Shown here: positions 1 to 11,489 of the stretch, in pieces | How the letters are laid out: every line of letters begins with the position of its first letter | Position numbering within the stretch: the first letter of the stretch is position 1 | Source: Flammula alnicola | Lineage: Eukaryota > Basidiomycota > Agaricomycetes > Agaricales > Strophariaceae | DNA: 64,000 nt | Reading direction: 5' to 3' | Assembly: GCA_015499995.1 (NCBI GenBank) | Contig: JADNRV010000261.1 | Location: 1 to 64,000, forward strand | Notes under the pieces: generated by a model | What the model saw: the letters and a program-made list of their open reading frames with translations, nothing else | Database searches by the model: none | What the model was told of the DNA's origin: nothing | Position numbers and translations under genes: made by a program

Positions 1-101
1 TGTTGACTCAGAGTGACTCAGCAGAAGAACCCGAGTCATTTGCGTATGTAAGACCATTATACAAAAGGGCTCGATATTTCTCTTCTTTTCATCATCCCAC
101 A

Positions 102-1483
102 ATGGCTCCCGTCGATGACGACTCACCTAATACTTCTGCTCGATCCATTACATCTGCCCAGTCCCGCCCTCTCCAGAGGGAAGGTGCTGTCTTTCTGCGA
201 ACAAATGCAGAGCTGGAGATTGAAGCTGCCATGCTGCACTCTAGCCCCCCACCAGAACTGTCGACCCTTGGGAAACGACCGCGTCAGGAAGGCGATTCAG
301 CCAACGGTGGAGATACTGAACCCGAGGATGATCCTTCGACGACGCCGACACAGTTTCAAGCATTGGCGCCATCAATAAGCAATGTTACCGCGGCGAGTCT
401 ACGTTCTGCAACACGCAAGAAGCTGCGGGCAGAACAACGCGACGAATTGGAAGCGTTCCTGTTGGTGAGTCCCACTGACCGATTGATGTGTTGTTTGACT
501 TGCACGTCTAAACGTCATATGTAGGACTCGCCCCTTGGCCGGCAAGCAAAGCTCTTGATTTGTCTCTTGTCAGTGGAGAACAAGGTGGACTCGTTCCAGT
601 CGGCGGCACCACCGTTTCAGGTCTCTGAAGAGCTCAAAGTATGTCTCTAAGACTTGACCTGTTGCTCATAGCTTAGCTGTTCATAGACCAACATCAGCAA
701 CTATGCGCTTGCTGTTCTCCTTTCCGTCAAGATCAGCGCCTATAAAGGCAACATTCCTCGTAATCATATCTTGGTCTGTCCTTCACCCTTCCTTGAACTT
801 TGCATTGATCACTTTATATAGAATATTATTAGCAAATATCGTTTTGATCTGCCACCTAGAATTGAGCACGACTATGCTAGTTGGGAAAAGATAAAAACCC
901 AAGTCAGTTACGCCCTCACCCAACTTCGATCAAAGATCAAGAAAATTGTACGTGACGCACCAGTGCGAGTACCCTGTTTTACTGACAGGGACCCAACGTT
1001 TCCTCTCTTCTTGAACAGATTAATCAGAGCATCATTTCCAACCAGAACATATTTGCCCTTGCCCAGCAGATCGTCAAAGATACGCCGTGTCGTCCCACCG
1101 TCCAGCTTTGCGCCCGAGTGGCAATTATGGCAAGTGACGTTTTCTTCTCCTGCCACTGCTCCCGTCTGACATATCTTGACAGCGCAAGGTTCACAGAGAA
1201 TGTGGGGGCTCTGAGAGGTATTGGAACCTGATTGACGACCGCCTTGAGTTTATTCGCAAGACAGCAGACTCCTCCGTCTCTAAAGTCACAAAGTGGGTTA
1301 TAATCTCTTAGGTTTCCTCACAATCACTTACCGATCTGACTCATTAGGGCTTTCAATGCCATCCTCAAGGCTGACCGACAGTTATACGGAGCCGACGAGG
1401 ACTATGAAATCAAGGATACTTTGCCCGATGAATTCCAACAGCGTGTAGACGACGTAGTGTCTGGGAATGTAGTTCCGGAGTGA
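102..1483 (+). CDS. Conserved agaricomycete multicopy-family protein, unknown function (7 exons, 348 aa)
   Basis: Exons: 102-464, 525-638, 687-773, 822-947, 1019-1129, 1183-1292, 1348-1483. Frames join without stops and end at TGA 1481. The first half is acidic and Ser/Pro-rich with a possible basic nuclear signal (GKRPRQEG). The second half is helical, with stretches such as KKLRAEQRDELEAF, GNIPRNHIL, IVKDTPCRPTVQLCARVAIM and KAFNAILKADRQLYG. From memory this matches a family of 300-350-residue hypothetical proteins present in many copies in agaricomycete genomes; I know no function for it. The fifth intron (1130-1182) starts with GCAAGT, a GC-AG intron. The same frame is open upstream with an ATG at position 3, but 102 starts the conserved-looking protein and is preferred. 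The gene looks intact. Confidence 0.75.
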
Positions 1484-2018
1484 TATCAGCACACTGCTGT
1501 CACGAGCGCCACATTAGAAGTATTCTCATTTTTATATACATACCACCAATAAATATGCACATTGTGCAAGCCTTATGCGTATCATGCGAACCAGACTCAG
1601 GAGGCTGTTGGATCCCGGTGAGATATCACCTATTAGTGTCAGATATAATTTGCTAGCAATGACGTGGAAACTGCTGTTTGCGAAAGTCTCAGCTTTCATT
1701 CAGTGCCAAACCAAATAAACTGCTGAAAAAATGCATTAACACAACGAGCAAGCCACCAGCTATGCAACATCAAGTACATATCAGTGAGTTCATTTGTCCG
1801 ACAAGTCGTGCAACACAGGGAGAGGGCAGACAATTTGATGGATGAGAGGCGGTTAGGTGGTATACTGAATGAGTTCAGCAGCATTGATGGTCCATTAGCA
1901 CCTACAAGTGACCGAGGTTTCAAATCTCGTGAACCGCCTATTGTATGATGTATTATCACAATCTGACTCCACAGCACAAATATCTGAGTTGAGTATGACA
2001 GACGGCACATTATTTTTT
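1484..2018. other. Intergenic stretch leading into the tandem repeat
   Basis: There is no coding region that I can support. The last 60 bases before 2019 resemble the end of the 138-bp repeat unit (gacagacggcacatt), so the array probably once reached further left. Confidence 0.4.
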
Positions 2019-2640
2019 GGGTCTGGATAAGGTGTCGGAATTTATGACCATCGTAAGGGGTTACACGCGTTCAGGATCTGACCAGACACAGAGGGGGTAC
2101 CTGGCTCCAAAGCACACAATCACGGGTCAACCAAGAGAGACGGCACCTTTTTATTTGGGTCTGGACAAGGTGTCGGAATTCGTGGACAACCCAAAGAATT
2201 ACACGCGTTCAGGATCTGACCAGACACAGAGGGGGTACCTGCCTCAACAGCCTACAATCACGGGTCAGCCAAGAGAGACGGCACCTTTTTATTTGGGTCT
2301 GGATAAGGTGTCGGAATTTATGACCATCGTAAGGGGTTACACGCGTTCAGGATCTGACCAGACACAGAGGGGGTACCTGGCTCCAAAGCACACAATCACG
2401 GGTCAGCCAAGAGAGACGGCACCTTTTTATTTGGGTCTGGACAAGGTGTAGGAATTCGTGGACAACCCAAAGAATTACACGCGTTCAGGATCTGACCAGA
2501 CACAGAGGGGGTACCTGCCTCAACAGCCTACAATCACGGGTCAACTAAGACAGACAGCACATCATTTTTTGGGTCTGGATGAGGTGTCGGAATACATAGA
2601 CAACCCAAAGAATTACATGCGCTCAGGATCTAACCATACA
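2019..2640 (+). repeat. 138-bp tandem minisatellite with alternating A/B units
   Basis: The word gggtctgg recurs at 2019, 2157, 2295, 2433 and 2571, exactly 138 bp apart. Units alternate between two versions: A contains FMTIVRGYTRSG and YLAPKHTITG, B contains FVDNPKNYTRSG and YLPQQPTITG when read on the plus strand. The true repeating block is therefore 276 bp. Because 138 is divisible by 3, a 46-residue reading frame stays open through three units. It is broken at 2452 by a single base change (TCG to TAG) and continues afterwards. Units become degenerate after about 2640. There is no clear start, intron or neighbour that makes this an exon, so I call it a repeat. Confidence 0.85.
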
Positions 2641-2689
2641 GCGAAAAGTGAGGAATTATTATGCGTGGACAATCCATGGCTCTAAACGT

Positions 2690-5600
2690 TCGACCCACAT
2701 CGAACTGGCACCACGGTGTCCAAATTCCGGGCGTCGACTGGCTGCCAGCATCTGTTCACATTGACTCCATGTTCCAAAAATATGTTGGCACTGTGCAGAC
2801 TTCACGTGTCCCTCACGTTTTTCCCAATTGTGTTTCTCGACTCTCGAGTCACACAGCTGACAGCCGGTGCAGATTTGTTCCTTCTGATGACTGAACGCGC
2901 TGGCACCATACGCACACAGTAGCATTGTTATAGAATAAAATTCACTCTTTATATGCTTGAAATCAAACCAATGACCGAGTGTTTATCAACCAACAACAAG
3001 TTGGTTGGCGCAAACCTATCCTAACCTATCTCCGGTTGATATTCATCCACGGAAGCAGATTTCTCGGTTTGGTTGATTTCGGCCATTTTAGGATGAAAGT
3101 CAATCTAAGGGATTCAACCAATGAGATCATAACATTAATCCTAATATCGTTGAATATCATCCTAAGTACAGTTGAATGTAATATGTCGGTAGGTTGAACC
3201 TCAGGTTGAATATCATCCTGAGTGAGCCCCACAGTGTTACCTGGCCGCACTTACACCGATCGGGGTGATTGGCGGTCCTGAAAAGGAGGGTTGCAATCCT
3301 TCCATCTTCCTGCGTATTCTCTCTGGAACAACACGAGGAAATTATTTAACACAACAAGGGAGTAATACCGCAAGCTCATGTAGAAAGAAGCTCATTTCAT
3401 ATGACACGAGAAGACAAATGCATGACGCGGGCACCATCCGGTTGGTAGCATATTGTCCGTTTTCATATCTCTATTTAAGACACAGAAGAAGGTGCGCATT
3501 TTGGGTTTCTGCGAACAGATGTGCTGAGCGCTGGACGAAATGAGGCCCAGTCTAGAATATGACATATGTTCTCGTATGGCCGCCTACTGTGCTAAAGGAA
3601 AGATCCGGCTCGGCAATGCACATTATTTGGTTGTGAAGGGTTAACAAATAGAGCGCACGAACCCATATTTTTCCCATTCCGAATCCTTCCCCCTCCCCGT
3701 CACGCCTTGCTTGCATACTCCAAACCCCATCTGCTGGTGCTCTCATACCATACATCTATGCCTCTTCTCGCCGTCATGGATCATGTTGGAGGCATGGGCA
3801 TCCTACTTCTGCTGCCCTTTTCTGTCACCTTGGATCTACACTGCTCAACCATGGTGTGGCCTGTTCATGTTACTTCGTGTTGCTTAATCGCTACTCTCTG
3901 CTTCTAGGACAAGCCGAAAGGTTAAAGTGCACCCTTGGCATGCCACATCATGATCAGAGGATGCCACTCTTATCTCGATTCGCTGGCCATCTCATTGAAT
4001 ATCTGTGTAGATCTGGGATTTGGGATGTATAGGTGCATTGTCCTTGCTTATTCACCGTCATCCTTTCCCTGTCGCTTTCTTTCTCTTTTATCTTCAGTGT
4101 AGCTCTGCGACGCTACCCCGTGTTAGACTGCAACGAGAAGCCGCTGGATGCCAGCATAACATCGCATTTATGCTCTCTTTCACGCCTCTCCTTCTTCTCC
4201 AGAATCACCTGTGATACAAGGCAAATCTTGGGTTTAATGGTTTATGAACCATTTCCCAGCATCCAGGTTACGTGTCTTGCTTTCCTTATTTCATTTTCCT
4301 TGCGTTTGCTATGTTTCTCGTTCTTGCGACCCGAAGCGGGCTCTGCATTGCTGATTTATTACATGTTCTGGTTGCTGTGCTTCCTTATATCCTCCATTTC
4401 CCCTTACGCCCCTTTTGTTAGTGTTATTCTCGTACTACGGTCCATAGGGGTCTATCGAGATCAACGAATCCCGAGAGCAGCCTCATCAGAGGACGGAATC
4501 ACGAACCTTGTCATATGAAACGACTTCTGTATTATGTTTCACTTCTTCCCCTTACGTCCGAGCTTTGGTATACATCATACGCCCCGTGGGTACACCGCAT
4601 ACATCACTTACGCCGGTGCTCCGATTCCTGCTGCGGTTTGAGACGGCGTAATTGTTCTTACGCTGAAACTGCTTCTCTAGTAGGGGGAAACTTATGTGTC
4701 GTATTTTCTTTCAAGTGGGCCGTTATCTTTGGGACACGATATACTTGTGTTTAGGGTTGAACCGCGGGTTGGAACTGCACTGGCTGCCCCCCTCGTTTCT
4801 TCGTTGCAGTTCAGACGGTCCGCTTGACTTGGAAGCAACCGTGTTGTGTTGGTCTTGACGTGCTGAGCTTCCTTTATGACCCAGGGGCTGATTTGGCGCG
4901 AAGTTCAGATAATGTCTAAAGGTTTTCGGGAGACCTTTGTTATCGCCTTCCTCGTTAGCCTGTTGTGACATGTTCTTCCTGTCCTGTTACCCGGAATCAG
5001 CGCGGAATATTCAGGACAATAGCAGCGGAGCGATATTCGAGTAACATTTACTGCAAAGATCATCTGTTGTCGACCCTCGCGGACAGCTTAGACGTCGGCC
5101 TCTTTGTTGAGGGAATAGCTCTCAGCATTCAATGTATTGACGAGGGCCCCTCGTCGTTCTCCTTCTCGGGATCTCTTTCACTATCGTGTGGTATCCTTGA
5201 AGCTGTCAACCTCTCAGATTGCAATTCTAGCGGCGCTGTCATTATGCTGTCTGGCGCTGTACTCTCTCATGACGGTGCGTATCCTCACCAGATTCTCTCT
5301 CATCCGGTCATCGAGTCTAGCGGCAGATGCTGGATATTTGGAGCATCTCCGTCTACCGTAACGCATCCTGGATCATGTTTTATGCACGTTATGGGTCATA
5401 CATGATAGCAGCGCATCTTCTGCTTACGTGCCATCTTTTTTGTTTTGTTTTGCAGATCCACGGACGACTCTATTGTGGATTACTTCCGTGGCCCTCCGAT
5501 GAGTCTCAGATATCTTTTAGATCAAGGACGGTCCACCGACGAACCACGGCATCGCCTCCATTTCTAACAACTTTCAATCACACATGGATCCTTCATAGAT

Positions 5601-6878
5601 ATGCGTTTTATATGTGCGTTTTTTTCTATGGCTATTTATCTTCCAGAGGACAGGATGCCTGCGGAGACGAAATCGAATGCCTGCTCGGCTGTCTTGGCTT
5701 TTTTATCTTTATATAACGCGAGAACAGTATTTGTTTATTCTAAAATCGAGCGAGATCGCCGTACTAATCGAATAATTCTTAGATGCTGCTGCTCTTTTGA
5801 ATGTGGCATCCACGCGGGCGTGCTCGTCCGCTATGGGAATGCCGAGAGTGCTATGAATACCAATCTAAGGTATTCCTTGGTCCTGCTGACGCGATGGCCT
5901 TCGTTGGTAGTACACCGCCCAAATCGCTCGATGAGAGCAAGGAAATAATCGATGATGGCTCGACTCTAAATACATTGACATTATACCTCTACTTGCCCAG
6001 TGACGGCGGTGAACGGGAAAATGCGAGCAAGGCGTACACACAGAGAGCGGAATAGAGGGGATTGAGATGGCCATGGCGTACTAAATAGAGGGTCTTCGTC
6101 GTCCATGAGTCAACTTGAATGCCTCCGCGTCCTCGCCACCCAAACCTTGGCGCCTGTATATGACCAATTAGAAATATCCCATATTGGATCTCGCTCTTCA
6201 TGCAACTTTCTTCAGGTCTCTCGCTGGCGGCCATTGCAAGATTGCTCGCCCTTTTCAGTCGCGCATTCCATTCCACCGCCATACCCTTCGAGAATCCCGC
6301 ATGGTCATGTCGTCTCGTGGCCTCCAACCAATGCAGTATCCGATATACCGTGCGTATACCTCCCCCTTTCGGCTCTATTGGATATCCTGGGCCCCTTCCC
6401 GACCTTCGTTCTCGACTAGCAATTTCCGGTGATTGGCGCGCTGGTCATCCTTTAATCAACTCAAGATGCTGGGTTCTCTCTGTGCAAGTTTCATCGACGC
6501 CCAGCCATGCCATTGTCCTAGGCCTGACTTCAACCACAAGGCTTATTCCGTTACTTCACCACAAATGGCCTTCATCAGTGGCGTCCTATTGCTCCTTGGA
6601 GGCGGACCACTACATTATACAATCACTCATTACATGTACTGTACTCTTTCTTCCGTTGAGTTCTTTTGCTACGTTTACACTACCACTGCCATTCTTACCT
6701 TATATGCCTCATGCTCTGACTCTTTCGTAATGCCTCACCCTAGTTTTTTTTTAGGGAGCCGTGCACGGATACGAGTCCCATAACGAGTCGAATTCAACAT
6801 CCTTAGATAGCCTACTCAGTTACTGCATATACAATGCAAGAAATGCAAACGAATGATACTAATCTGTAAAACCCTGTC
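2690..6878. other. 4.2-kb stretch without a recognisable gene
   Basis: The plus strand is pyrimidine-rich from about 3650 to 6700 and carries many overlapping short open frames. None has convincing protein character or a consistent exon chain. At 3030-3230 the phrase gttgaatatcatcct occurs twice with degenerate relatives nearby, probably an old repeat. It may hold untranslated or regulatory sequence or gene relics. Confidence 0.4.
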
Positions 6879-8006
6879 TCAAGCGTACTTCTTTAACAAG
6901 TTCTCTGGTACTCTGCCCCCACGAATATTGACCTGCAACGAAGGATGTAACAGACGTGGTGCAGCAAGGGATGCATCCCTCTCCTCCCTAACCTTGACGA
7001 AAGTTGATTCATCGATGGCCGAATTTATATGCTTGTTCGTTGATTTGTGCTCGTCAACGGTGGACACGCACATTGGGTCGCGGCCCTCGGGAGGGTAGTC
7101 GTGGCCAACAAAGATTTGATAGTCGTCTGGTAAGGAGAGGAGCCTCTGCAACGACTGCCAGGTTCGTGTCAGACGAAACAGAACGAATGAGAAGACTCGA
7201 ATGAATCGATTCCAAATCACCTTATACAGCTCCTTCGCGTTACCACCTGGGAAATCTGCTCGAGCGGAGCCAACATCGGGCTAAAGCGAGGCACAGTCAA
7301 CACAGGAGAGAGTTGCATAACGACGATTCGCGCTCACCAGGAAGATCGAATCGCCGGTAAAGGCTGCGTGACCCATAAGATACCCGACATGGTCAGGTGT
7401 GTGCCCAGGAAGATGCATGACCTGGCACGAAAGGTCCCCAAGCTTGAACACTTCGTTGTCCTCAAGGTACATATCGAACGACTGCTCCAGCTCTGCGGGG
7501 TCCACGCCGTACTTGGCCCCAAAGGTCTTTTGGACCTGCGTGATACCCTTCCCGATGCAGAGAGGAACGTTTCCTGGAAGCTTGGACTTCAAGTACTGCG
7601 ACGCTGTGAGGTGGTCTGCGTGTGCATGGGTCTCACTGACAAGCGCGGTCATACGAAGTTGGAACGATCAGCATTGCGAGGGAGGACTTACAGTATACGC
7701 TTGATCTTGAGTCCGCCTTTGTTGATGAAATCGAGGATACAGTCTGCTGTCTCCGTGGAAATGGCTCCGCTGGCATTGTCGTAGTTAAGCACGGGGTCGA
7801 TGATTACGGCTTCCAGTGAGACGGGTTCAGCAACGACATACTGCCTGTAGACAGACAGTGAGTCTACCGAGAAGAGGGGTTCGTTTGAAGGCGCACCATG
7901 TGCATGTTTGCTTTTCCCAGAAGGAGTAGATTTGCGGTGTTCCAGTGAACGCACGGAAATGGTCAGCGCAGTTAACTCCAGGCTGTGGTACCACGGTCGC
8001 GAACAT
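6879..8006 (-). CDS. Persulfide dioxygenase, ETHE1-type metallo-beta-lactamase fold (5 exons, 298 aa)
   Basis: Exons on the minus strand: 8006-7897, 7844-7692, 7635-7338, 7280-7221, 7154-6879; the four introns are 52-66 bp. The spliced protein reads FWEKQTCTWQYVVAEP, then the metal-binding ETHAHADHLT (HxHxDH), HLPGHTPDHVGY, FTGDSIFL and a final GHDYPPEGRD. This order of His/Asp ligands and the long C-terminal part fit the ETHE1 group, which oxidises glutathione persulfide to sulfite and glutathione in mitochondrial sulfide breakdown. The first in-frame ATG is at 8006. Upstream the frame stays open and would encode an Arg/Ser-rich, mitochondrial-presequence-like stretch without an ATG, so a further 5' exon is possible. 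A related MBL hydrolase such as glyoxalase II is less likely because of the TWQY segment and the C-terminus. Confidence 0.85.
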
Positions 8007-8096
8007 TCGTCTAGATTTCCGAGGTCGCGCACTGGGAAATGATGCGACACGAAGTTCGAATGATGTTCGAAAGAGACTCGAATGAAGGGCAGACAA

Positions 8097-9391
8097 TATT
8101 GCTAGTATACCGGAGGAAGAACCTATGAAGAACTTATAAGTGAAGCATTAGAAGCGAAAGAAGCTTTATTTGTAACAGAAGTGTATCAGTAATCCGGTCA
8201 TATGCAGCAAATTTTCGAGTGACTTGATTGACACTTACTCATCGAGGACCAAAGCCAGTCATTAGGGCTGCTCAAATCGGAAAGGTCAACTGGTCAAGTC
8301 GGTCAACGTCGTGAAACTGGGTTCATCTCAAAGGGGAGATGGTGACGCCAGCCGTCCCTTACTGAGACCACGTGGGATGCACGAATAAACTCTCCAGGCC
8401 TGCCTGGCCCAACTCAATTCAAGTCTCATGGTCGACTCGGATGACTTTGCTTTCAGGAGACAGAAGTTCAGCATACTGTGAAGAAGTGAGTTCAATTTCA
8501 GACGCAACGGCATTGAAGAGCTCAATGAAATGTTTAAAATGCGAAAAATCACTGACGTCGCTTTTCCTGCTTGAAGGTAACCTGAATTCTGAACTGCCCG
8601 AACTTGAAGAATGAAGAGAGAAGTGTTGGACGTCGGACACACGCGCACTCTTGTTGTTTTTTTTTCATAAGTACCTCTTCTGGTCCTGCATCTGGCCCTG
8701 GGTCTCAAAATATGATGAAGCATGTGATTCCACATGCTCCGAGACTTTCCGGAAGTGCAGGAGAGAACACCCTTCAGGTCGTGCGTCACTGTGTAATTAG
8801 CAGTATTGCTAGTAACACGCTGACTCAGGCTGACTCCTGAGCGAGATCCACGTGACCGTTACTCTTCCGAGCCACGTGACATACTTACAAATGCGTGATC
8901 TTTGCGCTGCTTATTCTAGCTTACAGGTCACCTGCAAGTTGCACGGCCTACGGGTGACCTGCGCGTGAACCATTGGCTGTGTATTAAATATTAATATTTC
9001 GAATCCAACTGGTGAGGTCACCACCTCGAAATCGGAATCGCTGAGCGCTACTATTTATTCCCTGTTCCGTATCTAGGGTGACAAGCCAAGGAAAACCTCA
9101 TGCATGAACATTGAACGTGCACGGGCTTGGGTTGCACGACACACGATATCACCCATCGGAAGCTATATCGCCGGAAAAAGGAGAAAAACCCCGAAAAAAC
9201 CGACAACGAAAACAAGGCCACGAAGATAAAGAAAAAAGAAGTCCTAAAGTGCGTAGAGGATTCTTGTCTCGGCCTTTGAAAAATAGGAACCTCAAATTTT
9301 ATATCTCATGTTCGCTGCCTTCGCTGGCGGGAAGTCAGATATCACGTATATAGAAGCTGACATAATTCGAAATGCTACAATAACAAAGTGA
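8097..9391. other. Intergenic region between two minus-strand genes
   Basis: A 73-codon minus-strand frame (8640-8419) and overlapping frames around 8330-8790 have no recognisable domain or splice chain, so I do not call them. The stretch holds two CACGTG E-box-like sites (8850 and 8873 areas) and AT-rich sequence near 8990. Confidence 0.35.
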
Positions 9392-11083
9392 CTAATCTAT
9401 CCAAAGAGTTGAGGTATCCGAAAGCCAACGGCTATTCAATGAACATTCCAATAGGCGCTCATCATGGGTTTGGTTAGATGAACAATTCCCATTATGAATG
9501 ACCCAAAGCACACCTCTCGCCAACCTATTAATGACGTAACCGTGCCTCACCTCTTCTCTACTTCCCGGATATTTCTCCCCCAGAATAGAGGATATCTCCA
9601 CATACTTTTCCGCAACAAAAGCGCCTACGAAATCTAGCCAGTGGCCCCGGGACGGTTGAGCCATGGCGGACGTGTCGTGGAAGAGCGTGGACCCAAAGCG
9701 GATCTGCAGTTTGGCGAATTCACGGTGCACCGAGAGCTCAGATTGACCGGGAGCGAGTAAATGGCAGAGGTTGCTGAGCTGCTTATCGAGAAATTTTATC
9801 ACATGTAGGGACCTTCGGGATTCAGACCACGATATAGGTTCACGCTGGTGAGTCGGCGTTCCAAAATACCTGCGAGCGAACTTCAACGCTGCCTGGAGTT
9901 GATCTGCAGGAAATCCGACCTCGTTATCCTTGACCGATGATGCCCAATCCATGGCCCATGTAGTGATTGTTTTGGAAAGGGGGGTCGAATTGTTCACTTC
10001 CTCGCCGATGAGAAGTTGGACGATTTGACACTGGTCGAATAAAGTTCCCACAGATCGAGCGGAGAAAATAGATATGAATGTGTCCGTCCCGTGTTCGATG
10101 GCTTTCGGCATCTCTGGTTCTGCAAAGCATTCGATTACCTCTGCCAGGCCTGGCGAGTAGCCGTTGTTATCGCGGAAAAAACCCTGGACAGTGTCCGCTG
10201 CCTGCTCGTCGGCAAGCGCCAACGCGCTCCTGTATACCTCATCAGCGGAATGTGTCAAAACGACGTGGAACCCCAAATCGAAGCGACTGAACATGGCTGA
10301 TCGGGCTTTTTCGGAGACAATGTAGAACCTCTTCGTTGGTGGAAAATTGGACGGTTGGTAGGAGATGACGGGGCCAAAGTTGGCGAGATTACGTGAGGTA
10401 ACTTCGCCGTATGGGCCGGCACCAGTCGGAGTGCCTCTTTTCCCTCCTCCCAATTCGGTCTTTTCTGCGCCCCACCCCTCCTGCCATGATACCTGGAAGA
10501 GAGACATCAGCGTCAAGAACGACTTCCGATCCATCTGCGCCAGAGGTTTCTTGATTCCGTCGGGCATGAAGTCGTACGAGAGTGCGAGCTCATCGATGCC
10601 GATTTGCAGGTGTGTGATGGTTGTATCGTTCAGAAGAGAGAGCCAAGTGCATTTTGCTTCGGGGCGCGTTCCCTTAGGGTCAAGGAACCACGGGTTTTGA
10701 GATGACGTGTAGATTTTGTCGCCCTCGCGACCATGAAGGATATACCGTGCTCCACTTGTCGAAGATGCAGAGCGGGAACGCGAGGTCTTTTCGGTCACGG
10801 TTGAAGTTGTTGGTACAGCGTATGCGTCTCCTCCATCTGTACTATCGGAGGGTAGGATGCCAATGTGGATGATAGGAGCAGTAAAATGCACTTCGAAGCG
10901 CAGTTCCCTCCAAATGAACTGGCGCCGGCTTCGTTTGTGCCACCCGCCTAATGTTCGTTCAGAGCAATGGCGGTAGTCGTAACCTGTTGCTACGTATTGT
11001 TGGGCCACCTGAAGGAGAGTGAGAATGAGTGCGACCAGAGATATGATGAGCGCGACGAGGGATATGGGATCTGGACTTGACAT
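9392..11083 (-). CDS. Modin-like protein with N-terminal membrane segment (single exon, 563 aa)
   Basis: One uninterrupted frame runs from ATG 11083 to TAG 9392. An open frame upstream lacks an ATG, so 11083 is the start. Residues about 5-28 (DPISLVALIISLVALILTLLQ) form a hydrophobic helix that could anchor the protein. It is followed by QQYVATGYDYRHC and a WxxR-rich patch (HKRSRRQFIWRELRFEVHF). The layout and the N-terminal motif are those of the fungal modin family, first named in Podospora in connection with growth-control (mod) genetics; the molecular role is not established. The middle has a Ser-rich linker and a Gly-rich loop (GGGKRGTPTGAGPYG). It has no introns, unlike all other intact genes here. 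I am fairly sure of the family and do not propose a function. Confidence 0.75.
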   Translation of the reverse strand: MSSPDPISLVALIISLVALILTLLQVAQQYVATGYDYRHCSERTLGGWHKRSRRQFIWRELRFEVHFTAPIIHIGILPSDSTDGGDAYAVPTTSTVTEKTSRSRSASSTSGARYILHGREGDKIYTSSQNPWFLDPKGTRPEAKCTWLSLLNDTTITHLQIGIDELALSYDFMPDGIKKPLAQMDRKSFLTLMSLFQVSWQEGWGAEKTELGGGKRGTPTGAGPYGEVTSRNLANFGPVISYQPSNFPPTKRFYIVSEKARSAMFSRFDLGFHVVLTHSADEVYRSALALADEQAADTVQGFFRDNNGYSPGLAEVIECFAEPEMPKAIEHGTDTFISIFSARSVGTLFDQCQIVQLLIGEEVNNSTPLSKTITTWAMDWASSVKDNEVGFPADQLQAALKFARRYFGTPTHQREPISWSESRRSLHVIKFLDKQLSNLCHLLAPGQSELSVHREFAKLQIRFGSTLFHDTSAMAQPSRGHWLDFVGAFVAEKYVEISSILGEKYPGSREEVRHGYVINRLARGVLWVIHNGNCSSNQTHDERLLECSLNSRWLSDTSTLWID

Positions 11084-11489
11084 GACTAGTTGAGTGGTGG
11101 TCGTGAGCACCGTGAAGCTCTGGGACTCGAATCACGGCCTTCAACTCCGTCTTCCCAGCCACTTAGAACCTGTCAGAACCCTTGTCCAACAAACGACGAC
11201 CCTTCGCACCACACACACGCAACGCCGGATCAAGCCCGCGCGGGCCGGACACGTTTGTTGACAACCGTTGCCTCGTTTCAACTTTCCGCCAATCTCTCTG
11301 CCTCTTGTCATCTCGTCGTGTATTCTCCTCCCTCTGGAACCCTAGCCTATCCTCAGGAAACTCTGGCCTAATCGCGATAAAACCTGCCATCTGACGTGCC
11401 AGACATATTTGCCCCATCGCTTTCGGCGCCTGTTTTTAATTTCCCCCTATCCAATTCGGTTGCGTATTTCCTTAGGATGAAGGAGTAGC

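Noticed and set aside
1905..1940. tRNA-like T-arm phrase (gaggtttcaaatctcg)
   Set aside because: The stem does not pair as a T arm, and no acceptor, D or anticodon arms are found around it.
4965..5405. 146-codon plus-strand frame
   Set aside because: No family, no splice chain, and equally long frames in the other phases of this pyrimidine-rich stretch.
7368..7784. 138-codon plus-strand frame over the persulfide dioxygenase
   Set aside because: It is an antisense shadow of conserved exons with clear metal-binding motifs on the minus strand.
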